The notes: a model not told the origin generated them from the letters alone. DNA of 6,587 nucleotides from Actinomycetes bacterium (GCA_023432725.1 JAEYUH010000253.1:1-6587), one strand, 5' to 3'; numbered from the stretch's first letter, positions 1 to 6,417 are shown. Program-made: numbers and translations.

Positions 1-18
1 CACGCCGGGGGGGGGGGC

Positions 19-25
19 CCTCCTT
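19..25 (-). promoter_or_regulatory. Possible ribosome binding site of a minus-strand gene beyond the window
   Basis: On the minus strand AAGGAGG lies 33 bases after the trpB2 stop, followed by an 11-C run (7-17) and a GTG at 3-1. The spacing of 15 bases to that GTG is long, so the real start may lie outside the window. If real, the gene would be cotranscribed with trpB2. A weak hairpin, GGCCC (16-20) with GGGCC (27-31), overlaps it and is an alternative reading. Confidence 0.25.
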
Positions 26-58
26 GGGGCCGCCCACCCCCGCTGCCTGCTGGACTGA

Positions 59-1375
59 CTAGCTGTCGACCATCTGGCCGGCCAGGAACTCCGAGTACGC
101 GGGCAGGTCGAGCTGGCCGGACCCGGACACCCCGATCACGATGACCGGGGACTCCCCGGCCTCGGTCGCGGCCCTCACCTGGCGCAGCGCCCCGGCGATC
201 GCGTGGTTCGACTCCGAGGCGGGGACGATGCCCTCCGCCCTGGCGAACAGCACCCCGGCCTCGAAGGCCTCGAGCTGCGGGATCGCCACGGCCTCGACCA
301 GCCCCTCGTGGTAGCAGTGGCTGACCAGAGGCGCCATGCCGTGGTAGCGCAGGCCACCGGCGTGCACCGGCGCAGGCACGAACTCCGGCCCGAGGGTGTA
401 CATCTTCAGCAGCGGCGTCAGGTGGGCGGTGTCGCCGAAGTCGTACCGGTACTCGCCCTCGGTCAGGGACGGCGCCGCCTTCGGCTCGCAGGCGACGATC
501 CGGGCCTGCGCCCGTCCCTCGAGGTTCTCCCGCAGGAACGGGAACGCGAGACCCCCGAGGTTGGAGCCGCCGCCGGCGCAGCCGAACACGAAGTCGGCCG
601 ACTCCTCGCCGAACAGCGCCAGCTGCTTGACGGCCTCCTGGCCGATCACCGTCTGGTGCAGCAGGACGTGGTTGAGCACGCTGCCCAGGGAGTAGGCGGC
701 GTTCGGGTCGGTGGCCGCTGCCTCGACCGCCTCCGAGATCGCCATGCCGAGCGAGCCCGTGGTGTCGGGGAACTGCTCACGCAGCGCGCGCCCGGCCTGG
801 GTGAGCTCGGACGGGCTGGCGACCACGTGCGCGCCGAAGGTCTCCATCAGGACGTGCCGGTACGGCTTGCCCTCGTAGCTGCTGCGGACCTGCCAGATGT
901 CGCACTGGAGGCCGAAGATCTGGGCGGCGAAGGCGAGTGCGGAGCCCCACTGGCCGGCACCGGTCTCGGTGGTGAGCCGGGTGCGTCCGTCCAGCTTGTT
1001 GAAGTAGGCCTGCGGCACTGCGGAGTTGGTCTTGTGCGAGCCGACCGGCGAGGCGCCTTCGTACTTGTAGTAGATCCGGGCGGTGGTGCCGAGTGCCTGC
1101 TCCAGCCGCCGCGCGCGGAAGAACGGGGACGGCCGCCACAGCCGGTAGATGTCGTGGACCTCCTGCGGGATCTCGATCCAGCGCTCGGTGGATGCCTCCT
1201 GGGCGATCAGGCCCATCGGGAACAGCGCGGCGAGGTCGTCGGGGCCCAGCGGCTGCCTGGTGCCCGGGTGGAGGTGCGGCGGCGGCGGGGTCGGCAGGTC
1301 GGCGACGATGTTGTACCAGTGCGTCGGCATCTCCGACTCGTCGAGGACCACCTTTGACTGCTTGGGATCTTTCAC
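59..1375 (-). CDS. trpB: TrpB2-type tryptophan synthase beta-like PLP enzyme
   Basis: Cytosolic pyridoxal-phosphate enzyme of fold type II, expected to make L-tryptophan from indole and L-serine (or O-phosphoserine in some TrpB2 proteins). Seen from the chosen start (438 aa): the TrpB2-type N-terminus with PTHWYN at 17-22 and a proline-rich stretch at 27-37; the PLP-lysine motif GSHKTNSA with Lys115; ETGAGQWG at 137-144, where Glu137 matches the catalytic Glu of TrpB and Trp replaces the His usual in TrpB1; the phosphate loop GGGSN at 268-272; and SGSGQ near 417, where Ser417 should contact the pyridine nitrogen. Length fits the TrpB2 family (about 420-450 aa). The start is GTG at 1375-1373, because TAGAGT lies exactly 7 bases upstream; an upstream in-frame GTG (1384-1382) adds three residues but overlaps that box and has no ribosome binding site. 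No trpA or other trp gene is in view, which suits a stand-alone enzyme for indole salvage. Family assignment is firm; the substrate in vivo is inferred. Confidence 0.93.
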   Translation of the reverse strand: MKDPKQSKVVLDESEMPTHWYNIVADLPTPPPPHLHPGTRQPLGPDDLAALFPMGLIAQEASTERWIEIPQEVHDIYRLWRPSPFFRARRLEQALGTTARIYYKYEGASPVGSHKTNSAVPQAYFNKLDGRTRLTTETGAGQWGSALAFAAQIFGLQCDIWQVRSSYEGKPYRHVLMETFGAHVVASPSELTQAGRALREQFPDTTGSLGMAISEAVEAAATDPNAAYSLGSVLNHVLLHQTVIGQEAVKQLALFGEESADFVFGCAGGGSNLGGLAFPFLRENLEGRAQARIVACEPKAAPSLTEGEYRYDFGDTAHLTPLLKMYTLGPEFVPAPVHAGGLRYHGMAPLVSHCYHEGLVEAVAIPQLEAFEAGVLFARAEGIVPASESNHAIAGALRQVRAATEAGESPVIVIGVSGSGQLDLPAYSEFLAGQMVDS

Positions 1376-1382
1376 GGGCGCC

Positions 1383-1388
1383 ACTCTA
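1383..1388 (-). promoter_or_regulatory. -10 box of trpB2 (TAGAGT)
   Basis: On the minus strand TAGAGT is followed by seven bases (GGCGCCC) and then GTG at 1375. This matches the actinobacterial TANNNT -10 element, with the transcript starting on the start codon. No convincing -35 hexamer is visible 16-19 bases further upstream. The spacing favours the inner of two possible GTG starts. Confidence 0.55.
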
Positions 1389-1415
1389 GGGTTGCCGGTT
1401 CGGGTTCGGCCACGT

Positions 1416-1455
1416 CGCCACGCCCCGGTGGGACGGGGGCCGTCCCGGGGTGGCG
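1416..1455. promoter_or_regulatory. Long dyad between the divergent trpB2 and MOSC promoters (candidate operator)
   Basis: A perfect inner inverted repeat, GGGACGG (1430-1436) and CCGTCCC (1440-1446) around a GGG centre, is flanked by outer arms CGCCAC (1416-1421) with GTGGCG (1450-1455), plus CCC/GGG (1423-1425 with 1447-1449). That gives about 16 paired positions with small bulges. It ends six bases before the MOSC -10 box and covers its -35 region, so a repressor or activator site is plausible; a GC-rich chance dyad cannot be excluded. Confidence 0.4.
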
Positions 1456-1461
1456 GATCCG

Positions 1462-1467
1462 TAGAGT
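1462..1467 (+). promoter_or_regulatory. -10 box of the MOSC gene (TAGAGT)
   Basis: TAGAGT lies six bases before the GTG at 1474, so transcription should begin at or next to the start codon. There is no ribosome binding site and no clear -35 hexamer. The same hexamer faces the other way at 1383-1388, making this a small divergent promoter region. Confidence 0.55.
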
Positions 1468-1473
1468 TGGGCC

Positions 1474-2100
1474 GTGCCAGTGGTCGAGGCGGTGAGCGTC
1501 GGACGGCGCCGCGCCCTCGTCCACGATCCCGACAAGCTCAGCGCGATCGACAAGCGTCCGGTCGCCGGACGGGTGGTGGTCGGCCCGCTCGGGCCCGAAG
1601 GCGACGAGCACGCCAGCCACGTCCACGGCGGGCTGGACCAGGCGGTGTACGCCTTCGCCCGCGAGGACTACGCGTACTGGGAGGCCGAACTCGGCCGTCC
1701 GCTGGCCGCCGGCGCCTTCGGCGAGAACCTCACCACCGGTGGCATCGACGTCCAGGGCGCCCGGATCGGCGAGCGCTGGCGGGTCGGGGAGGTGCTGCTT
1801 GAGCTGTCCGGGGTCCGGATCCCCTGCGCGGTCTTCGCCGGGTTCATGGACGAGCCGCAGTGGGTGCGGCGGTTCACCGAGCACGGGGTGCCCGGGGCCT
1901 ACTTCCGGGTGATCGAGCCGGGCACCATCGGTGCCGGCGACCCGATCGCGGTGGTGGAACGCCGCGACCACCACTTCAGCGTCGGCTTCGCCTTCCGGGC
2001 GGCCACCACCGAGCTCGACCGGCTCCCCGAACTGGCCGCCGAGTACCGGGTCGGCGGCAACCTGCGCAGCCGGCTCGACCGCTACCTGGCGCGCCGCTGA
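1474..2100 (+). CDS. MOSC-domain protein, YiiM-like
   Basis: A 208-residue protein that is essentially one MOSC domain, the fold shared with the C-terminus of molybdenum-cofactor sulfurase. Stand-alone members such as E. coli YiiM and YcbX take part in molybdopterin-dependent reduction of N-hydroxylated compounds or in sulfur handling. Visible signature: GDE at 43-45, HGGLDQAVYAF at 51-61, a W of the helix DYAYWEAELGRPL, AFGENLTTGG at 81-90, IGERWRVG at 98-105, and the conserved cysteine in GVRIPC (Cys118), expected to carry sulfur or contact the cofactor. The usual PRxPC is altered to VRIPC. The GTG start lies 6 bases after a TAGAGT box with no ribosome binding site, so the mRNA is probably leaderless. 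It is divergent from trpB2 and convergent with aminopeptidase P. No molybdenum-cofactor gene is nearby, so the partner enzyme is unknown. Domain call firm, function open. Confidence 0.9.
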   Translation: MPVVEAVSVGRRRALVHDPDKLSAIDKRPVAGRVVVGPLGPEGDEHASHVHGGLDQAVYAFAREDYAYWEAELGRPLAAGAFGENLTTGGIDVQGARIGERWRVGEVLLELSGVRIPCAVFAGFMDEPQWVRRFTEHGVPGAYFRVIEPGTIGAGDPIAVVERRDHHFSVGFAFRAATTELDRLPELAAEYRVGGNLRSRLDRYLARR

Positions 2101-2121
2101 CCCGGCGTCCGGGTCAGGCGC
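2091..2121. terminator. Bidirectional hairpin terminator between MOSC and pepP
   Basis: TGACCCGG (2098-2105) and CCGGGTCA (2109-2116) form a perfect 8-bp stem around a CGT loop; GCGCC (2091-2095) and GGCGC (2117-2121) extend it by 5 bp past a 2-base bulge. The stem holds the TGA stop of both convergent genes, one per arm. No T-tract follows on either strand, as is common for proposed actinobacterial terminators, so its efficiency is uncertain. Confidence 0.6.
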
Positions 2122-3613
2122 GCGACCAGATGTCGGCGATCCAGGCCTCGACCTCGTCGGGGTGCCGCGGCAGGTGGGCGGAGAGTACCTCGCAGCCGTC
2201 CTCGGTGATCACGATGTCGTCCTCGATCCGCACCCCGATGCCCCGCAGCTCGGCCGGCACCATCAGGTCGGTGCTCTTGAAGTACAGCCCGGGTTCGACG
2301 GTGATCACCATGCCGGGCTTCAGCTCGCCGCCGCGGTAGTGCTCGTTGCGGGCCTGTGCGCAGTCGTGGACGTCGATGCCGAGGTGGTGCGACGTGCCGT
2401 GCACCATCCAGCGCCGGTGGTGGCCGCCGGTCTCGGGGTCGAGCGACTGCGCGGCGGTGACCGGCAGCAGCCCCCACTCCTCGAGCCGGGCGGCCAGCAC
2501 GGCGATCGCCGCGGCGTGCACATCGGCGAACTTCGCCCCCGGACGCGCCGCGTCGATCCCTGCCTGTTGCGCTTCGAGCACTGCCTGGTAGACCGTGCGC
2601 TGGGCCGGTGAGAACGTCCCCGACACCGGCAGGGTGCGGGTGATGTCGGCGGTGTACAGCGACTCGACCTCAACGCCGGCGTCCAGCAGCAGCAGGTCGC
2701 CGGGGCGCAGCTCGCCGTCGTTGCGGATCCAGTGCAGCGTGGTGGCGTGTTCGCTGCCGGCGGCGATCGTGTCGTAGCCGACGGCGTTGCCCTGGTGGCG
2801 GGCGTGGAGTCCGAAGACGCCCTCGACCCAGCGTTCCCCGCGGCCCCGCCGCACGGCCTCCGGCAGGTCGGCGACGACCGCCTCGAAGCCGTGCGCGGTG
2901 AGCCGGCAGGCCTCCCGCAGCTCGTCGAGCTCGAAGGGGTCCTTGGTCAGGCGGAGCTCGCTCAGCGCGATCGTCAGCTCGTTGTCGCCCGAGATCGCGG
3001 AGGTGACGTCGACGCCGGCCTGGCCGCGCAGCCCGTCCACCTTCTCGGTGAGCGCTTCGTCGGCCTCCCGGACGATCCGCAGCGCGGTCGCCTGCAGGTT
3101 CTTCTGCAGCGCGGCTTCGAGCTCCGAGATCGGGGCGACGTCCAGCCCGGTCAGGGCAGCCATCTCGGCCAGCGATTCGCGCTGGCCCACCCACATCTCG
3201 CCGTAGCGGGAGTCCGCGTAGAACTCGGGGTCGGTGCGCGGCGCCCGCGGCTTGAAGTAGAGCACGGCCCAGTAGCCCGCGTCGGTGGGCTCGAGGACGA
3301 GGACGGAGTCGGGCTCGCGGTCGCTACCGAGGCCGGTGAGGTGGGCGAACCCGGAGTGGGCGCGGTAGCGGTAGTCGGTGTCGTTGGAGCGGACCTTGAA
3401 GCCGCCCGCCGGGATGACGATCCGCTCGCCGGGGAACCTGGCCGCGATCGCGTCGCGGCGGGCCTGCGTCCAGGCCGCGGCAGGAAGCGGAGCGGGCAGG
3501 TCGGCGGGGTAGGGCGCCCACCCCTGCGGGATGAACTCCCTGAACGCCTCCGAGAACGGGGTCTGGCGGTTGGGGAGCTCGATCGGGGTCTCGGCGGCGG
3601 GCTGATCGGTCAT
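2114..3613 (-). CDS. pepP: Aminopeptidase P (Xaa-Pro aminopeptidase, M24B)
   Basis: Metallo-exopeptidase that removes the N-terminal residue from peptides with proline second, probably in cytosolic peptide turnover; no signal peptide or membrane segment is visible. The 499-aa length fits the long actinobacterial form. Residues about 46-180 form the aminopeptidase-P N-terminal domain and about 230-480 the pita-bread catalytic domain. The dinuclear metal ligands are all present by comparison with E. coli PepP: Asp311 (LLLDAG), Asp323 (TADITRT), His409 (HGTSHHLG), Glu440 (TVEPGLY) and Glu464 (VRIEDD). His294, His405 and His416 match the catalytic-site histidines. The ATG start at 3613-3611 is preceded by TAGGAT and 7 bases, with no ribosome binding site, so it is likely leaderless. 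The frame stays open far upstream, but that extension is antisense to the coiled-coil gene and is not coding. The stop codon lies in a hairpin shared with the MOSC gene. Confidence 0.95.
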   Translation of the reverse strand: MTDQPAAETPIELPNRQTPFSEAFREFIPQGWAPYPADLPAPLPAAAWTQARRDAIAARFPGERIVIPAGGFKVRSNDTDYRYRAHSGFAHLTGLGSDREPDSVLVLEPTDAGYWAVLYFKPRAPRTDPEFYADSRYGEMWVGQRESLAEMAALTGLDVAPISELEAALQKNLQATALRIVREADEALTEKVDGLRGQAGVDVTSAISGDNELTIALSELRLTKDPFELDELREACRLTAHGFEAVVADLPEAVRRGRGERWVEGVFGLHARHQGNAVGYDTIAAGSEHATTLHWIRNDGELRPGDLLLLDAGVEVESLYTADITRTLPVSGTFSPAQRTVYQAVLEAQQAGIDAARPGAKFADVHAAAIAVLAARLEEWGLLPVTAAQSLDPETGGHHRRWMVHGTSHHLGIDVHDCAQARNEHYRGGELKPGMVITVEPGLYFKSTDLMVPAELRGIGVRIEDDIVITEDGCEVLSAHLPRHPDEVEAWIADIWSRA

Positions 3614-3620
3614 GCCGTCG

Positions 3621-3626
3621 ATCCTA
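3621..3626 (-). promoter_or_regulatory. -10 box of pepP (TAGGAT)
   Basis: On the minus strand TAGGAT is followed by seven bases (CGACGGC) and then the ATG at 3613. No ribosome binding site precedes the ATG, so a leaderless transcript is likely. No clear -35 hexamer is seen. Confidence 0.6.
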
Positions 3627-3704
3627 GAGGAGGCGCGCCGCTCGCCGACGTCGAGGCTGGTGGCCGGCGCCGTGCCGCCGGAGCCCGGCGCGCGTCCCGA
3701 CGGG

Positions 3705-3710
3705 TAGTCT
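3705..3710 (+). promoter_or_regulatory. -10 box of the zinc-ribbon/RNase operon (TAGTCT)
   Basis: TAGTCT fits TANNNT and would start transcription near 3717-3718, giving a leader of about 16 bases that includes the ribosome binding site at 3723-3729. The 120-base gap shared with pepP (3614-3733) holds this box, the pepP box and GC-rich sequence with short dyads; I see nothing else defined in it. Confidence 0.5.
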
Positions 3711-3722
3711 CTGACCGACGAG

Positions 3723-3729
3723 AAGGAGG
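3723..3729 (+). promoter_or_regulatory. Ribosome binding site of the coiled-coil gene
   Basis: AAGGAGG with four bases to the ATG at 3734. It decides this start in a frame that stays open for about 1 kb upstream. Confidence 0.75.
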
Positions 3730-3733
3730 ATCG

Positions 3734-4471
3734 ATGAGGGCTGCCCCCACCGACCAGCGCGGACTGCTCGACCTGCAGGCTCTGGACACCGCGATCGCGC
3801 AACTCGAGCACAGGCGGCGGTCGTTGCCGGAGCACGCCCGGATCGCCGAGGGGCAGAAGGCGCGGGCAGCGCTCGGTCAGGCGATAGTCGCCGCCGCCAC
3901 CGCCGTCTCCGACCTCGAGCTGGACCTGGCCAAGGCCGAGGCTGACCTCGTCCCGGTGCGGGAGCGACGCGAGCGTGACCAGCGCCGCCTCGACGATGGT
4001 GCGGTAACCGACGGCAAGCAGCTCACCGCCTTGATCGACGAGATCGAACACCTCAAGCGGCGGATCTCCGATCTGGAGGACATTCAGCTCGAGGTGATGG
4101 AGAACCTCGACGCCGCAACCGCCGAGCACACCCGGCTGGTCACCCAGCGCGGCGAGCTGGAGAACTCGCTGGGCGCCCTGATCGCGGCCCGCGACGAGCA
4201 GCTCGCAGGGATCGACGCCGACCTCGCCCGGCAGCGCAGCGCCCGTGAGGAGTTGGCAGCAGGCCTGCCCGAGGACCTGGTCGGGCTGTACCGCCGGCTC
4301 GCCGACCGCAGCGGGGGGACGGGGGTCGGCCTGTTGCAGGGCAGGCGCTGCAGCGGCTGCCAGCTGGAGGCCACCCAGTCCGCGCTCGCCGCCTACCAGG
4401 CAGCGGCTCCCGACGAGGTGCTGCGGTGCGAGGAGTGCGACCGGATCCTGGTCAGGGAGGCCGCCGGCTGA
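3734..4471 (+). CDS. Coiled-coil protein with C-terminal C4 zinc ribbon (COG1579)
   Basis: A 245-aa soluble protein of the family represented in M. tuberculosis by Rv2229c; biochemical role unknown, often proposed to bind nucleic acid. Residues about 10-175 are charged heptad-rich helix forming an antiparallel coiled coil, with the family turn VTDGKQLTALIDEIEHL (91-107) followed by KRRISDLEDIQLEVME (108-123). The C-terminus carries CSGC (Cys206, Cys209) and CEEC (Cys232, Cys235), a complete four-cysteine zinc site of the zf-RING_7 type. The ATG start is fixed by AAGGAGG at 3723-3729, four bases upstream; the longer open frame to its left is antisense to aminopeptidase P and lacks a start signal. 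It is first in the operon with RNase HI. In mycobacteria this gene and RNase HI are also neighbours, usually with a Nif3-like gene upstream; here that position holds divergent pepP. Family certain, function not. Confidence 0.9.
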   Translation: MRAAPTDQRGLLDLQALDTAIAQLEHRRRSLPEHARIAEGQKARAALGQAIVAAATAVSDLELDLAKAEADLVPVRERRERDQRRLDDGAVTDGKQLTALIDEIEHLKRRISDLEDIQLEVMENLDAATAEHTRLVTQRGELENSLGALIAARDEQLAGIDADLARQRSAREELAAGLPEDLVGLYRRLADRSGGTGVGLLQGRRCSGCQLEATQSALAAYQAAAPDEVLRCEECDRILVREAAG

Positions 4472-4962
4472 TGGCCCGTCCGCCGATCGTGCCACAGACG
4501 GGGCCCTCGATCTTCGATGACGAACCGGAGCCGGCGCCCGGCTCGGGCCGGCGGCTGGTGGTCGAGGCCGACGGCGGCTCGCGCGGCAATCCCGGCCCGG
4601 CCGCCTATGGCGCGCTGGTGCGCGACGCAGCGACCGGGGACGTCCTGAACAGCGAGGGTCTGGGCCTTGGGGTCGCCACGAACAATGTCGCCGAGTACTC
4701 GGGGTTGATCGCAGGGCTGGAGATGGCCCAGGCGATCGACCCGGCCGCCGACCTGGAGGTCAGGATGGACTCCCGGCTGGTCATCGAGCAGATGGCCGGA
4801 CGGTGGAAGGTCAAGCACCCCGACATGAAGCCGCTGGTCCAGCGGGCCCGGGAGCTGCGGTTCCCGTCGGTGGTGTGGACGTGGGTGCCGCGCGCCGAGA
4901 ATTCCGCGGCCGATCGGCTGGTCAACCTGGCCCTCGACGGAGAGCCCCGCACCCGGAGGTGA
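4471..4962 (+). CDS. rnhA: Ribonuclease HI, single-domain
   Basis: Endonuclease that cuts the RNA strand of RNA:DNA hybrids, removing R-loops and primers. The 163-aa protein has the complete DEDD active site: Asp34 in EADGGSRGNPG, Glu75 in NNVAEYSGL, Asp100 in RMDSRLV and Asp148 in NSAADRL. Residues about 28-157 are the RNase H fold. The first 27 residues are an extra proline- and acid-rich tail (PSIFDDEPEPAP) that looks disordered. The ATG shares its A with the TGA of the preceding gene (TGATG), indicating translational coupling; AGGGAGG at 4454-4460 lies 10 bases upstream. GTG at 4489 is a weaker alternative start. Many actinobacterial orthologues in this context (Rv2228c, SCO2299) are fused to a CobC-like acid phosphatase domain; that domain is absent here and the frame ends cleanly. 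Its stop codon overlaps the next gene's ribosome binding site. Confidence 0.95.
   Translation: MARPPIVPQTGPSIFDDEPEPAPGSGRRLVVEADGGSRGNPGPAAYGALVRDAATGDVLNSEGLGLGVATNNVAEYSGLIAGLEMAQAIDPAADLEVRMDSRLVIEQMAGRWKVKHPDMKPLVQRARELRFPSVVWTWVPRAENSAADRLVNLALDGEPRTRR
4955..4962 (+). promoter_or_regulatory. Ribosome binding site of the RNB gene, overlapping the rnhA stop
   Basis: GGAGGTGA is a full complement to the 16S rRNA tail, and its TGA is the RNase HI stop codon. A ribosome finishing rnhA sits on the next start signal, which suggests translational coupling. Confidence 0.75.
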
Positions 4963-4965
4963 GTC

Positions 4966-6405
4966 ATGCCCGTTCGTCAGGTCGAACTGCGACTTGAGGA
5001 GCCGCCCGTGCTGCGCGCCGCCCTGCGACAGCTGCGCCGCGAGCTGCGGATCCCCGCCGAGTACCCCGCCGACGCACTGGCCGAGGCCGAGCAGGCGGCG
5101 ACCTCCCCGGCCCGGCCCGAGCGCGACCTGACCGATGTCGAGTTCCTCACCATCGACCCGCCCGGCTCAACCGACCTCGACCAGGCGATGCACCTGTCCC
5201 GCCACGGTGGGGGCTACCTGGTCCGGTACGCGATCGCAGACGTGGCCGCGTTCGTCGTCCCCGGTGGCGCCCTGGACGCCGAGACCCACGCCCGCGGCCA
5301 GACCTTTTACGCCCCGACCCACCGCACGCCGCTGCACCCGGCGGTGCTGTCGGAGGGGGCGGCCAGCCTGCTGCCCGGGCAGGTCCGGCCCGCGCTGGTG
5401 TGGGAGATCTGGCTCGACGCCGACGGTGAGCTGACCGACGTCACGGTGGGACGGGCGGTGGTCCGCAGCCGCCGACAGCTCGACTACCCGGGGGTGCAGC
5501 AGGCGCTGGATGCCGGCACCGACGACGAACAGCTGGTGCTGCTGCGGGAGATCGGTCAGCTGCGGCTCCGCCTGGAGGCGGCAAGGCACGGCGTCAGCCT
5601 CGGCGTCCCTGCGCAGGAGATAGTCACCGATGGCGACCGCTGGCGGCTGACCTTCCGCACCCTGCTGCCGGTGGAGAGCTGGAACGCCGAGATCTCGCTG
5701 CTGACCGGGATGGCGGCCGCGTCCATCATGCTGGAGGGCGGGACCGGGATCCTGCGCACCCTGCCGCCGGCCGAGCGGTCGGGGATAGCGAAGCTGCGCC
5801 GCACCGCTGCGGCCCTCGGCATCGAGTGGCCCCGCGAGCAGGGCTACCCCGACTTCGTCCGCAGCCTCGACCCGGCGATCACCAGGCACGCCGCCATGCT
5901 GAACGCCTGCACGATGCTGTTCCGCGGCGCCAGCTACGCGCCGTTCACCGACGGGAACCCGCCCGCCCAGGCGGTGCACGCCGCGATCGCCGCCCCCTAC
6001 GCCCACGTCACGGCGCCGCTGCGGCGGCTGGTCGACCGGTACGCGTCCGAGATCTGCGTCGCGCTGTGCGCGCAGGCACCGATCCCGGAGTGGGTGCTCG
6101 CCGGGATGGAGACCGTCCCGGCCGAGATGGACGAGTCCAACCGCCGGGTCAAGCAGTACGAGCGGGGGATCATCGACCGGGTAGAGGCGATGCTGCTCGC
6201 GCCGTACCTGGGCAGCGTGTTCGCCGGCGATGTGCTGGAGGTCGACAAGGACCGCGGCCGCGGCGTGATGCAGCTGGACGAGCCCGCGGTGGAGGCCACG
6301 GTGACCGGCGACGAACTCGTCCTCGGCACCACGATCGAGGCCACGCTGGTGACCGCCGACCTGATGGCGGGCAAGGTGGGCTTCGCGACTGTGGAGACGC
6401 CGTAG
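4966..6405 (+). CDS. RNB-domain (RNase II-type) exoribonuclease, compact form
   Basis: Predicted processive 3'-5' exoribonuclease of the RNase II/R superfamily, acting on single-stranded RNA in the cytosol. At 479 aa it is shorter than E. coli RNase II (about 640 aa) and lacks the two N-terminal cold-shock domains; only about 55 helical, charged residues precede the RNB domain (about 56-400). The metal motif is TIDPPGSTDLDQAM: Asp64, Asp70 and Asp72 match Asp201, Asp207 and Asp209 of E. coli RNase II, but the Asp210 position is Gln73. The conserved HVTAPLRRLVDRY (347-359) supplies the Arg (Arg353) and aromatic contacts of the catalytic pocket. Residues about 415-479 are a short beta-rich, S1-like C-terminus of the type described for Deinococcus RNase II. 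The ATG follows GGAGGTGA (4955-4962), which overlaps the RNase HI stop, so the two are cotranscribed and probably coupled. Being RNB is certain; substrate and activity are inferred. Confidence 0.92.
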   Translation: MPVRQVELRLEEPPVLRAALRQLRRELRIPAEYPADALAEAEQAATSPARPERDLTDVEFLTIDPPGSTDLDQAMHLSRHGGGYLVRYAIADVAAFVVPGGALDAETHARGQTFYAPTHRTPLHPAVLSEGAASLLPGQVRPALVWEIWLDADGELTDVTVGRAVVRSRRQLDYPGVQQALDAGTDDEQLVLLREIGQLRLRLEAARHGVSLGVPAQEIVTDGDRWRLTFRTLLPVESWNAEISLLTGMAAASIMLEGGTGILRTLPPAERSGIAKLRRTAAALGIEWPREQGYPDFVRSLDPAITRHAAMLNACTMLFRGASYAPFTDGNPPAQAVHAAIAAPYAHVTAPLRRLVDRYASEICVALCAQAPIPEWVLAGMETVPAEMDESNRRVKQYERGIIDRVEAMLLAPYLGSVFAGDVLEVDKDRGRGVMQLDEPAVEATVTGDELVLGTTIEATLVTADLMAGKVGFATVETP

Positions 6406-6417
6406 CCGCAGCCCCGG

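Noticed and set aside
16..31. Intrinsic terminator for trpB2
   Set aside because: The GGCCC/GGGCC stem is only 5 bp, has no T-tract on the minus strand and overlaps a better ribosome-binding-site match.
203..1357. Long plus-strand open frame (384 codons) opposite trpB2
   Set aside because: Antisense shadow typical of high-GC DNA; Arg/Val/Gly-rich composition with no recognisable motif, lying wholly opposite a gene with a complete PLP active site.
2732..3733. Upstream extension of the zinc-ribbon frame to 579 codons
   Set aside because: The extension is antisense to pepP; AAGGAGG at 3723-3729 marks the ATG at 3734, and the family N-terminus fits there.
3614..4495. Upstream extension of the pepP frame to 793 codons
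   Set aside because: The extension is antisense to the coiled-coil gene, while the ATG at 3613 has a well-placed -10 box and gives the normal family length.
5167..6006. Minus-strand open frame (279 codons) opposite the RNB gene
   Set aside because: Low-complexity antisense translation with no domain signature; the plus strand encodes a full RNB catalytic domain.
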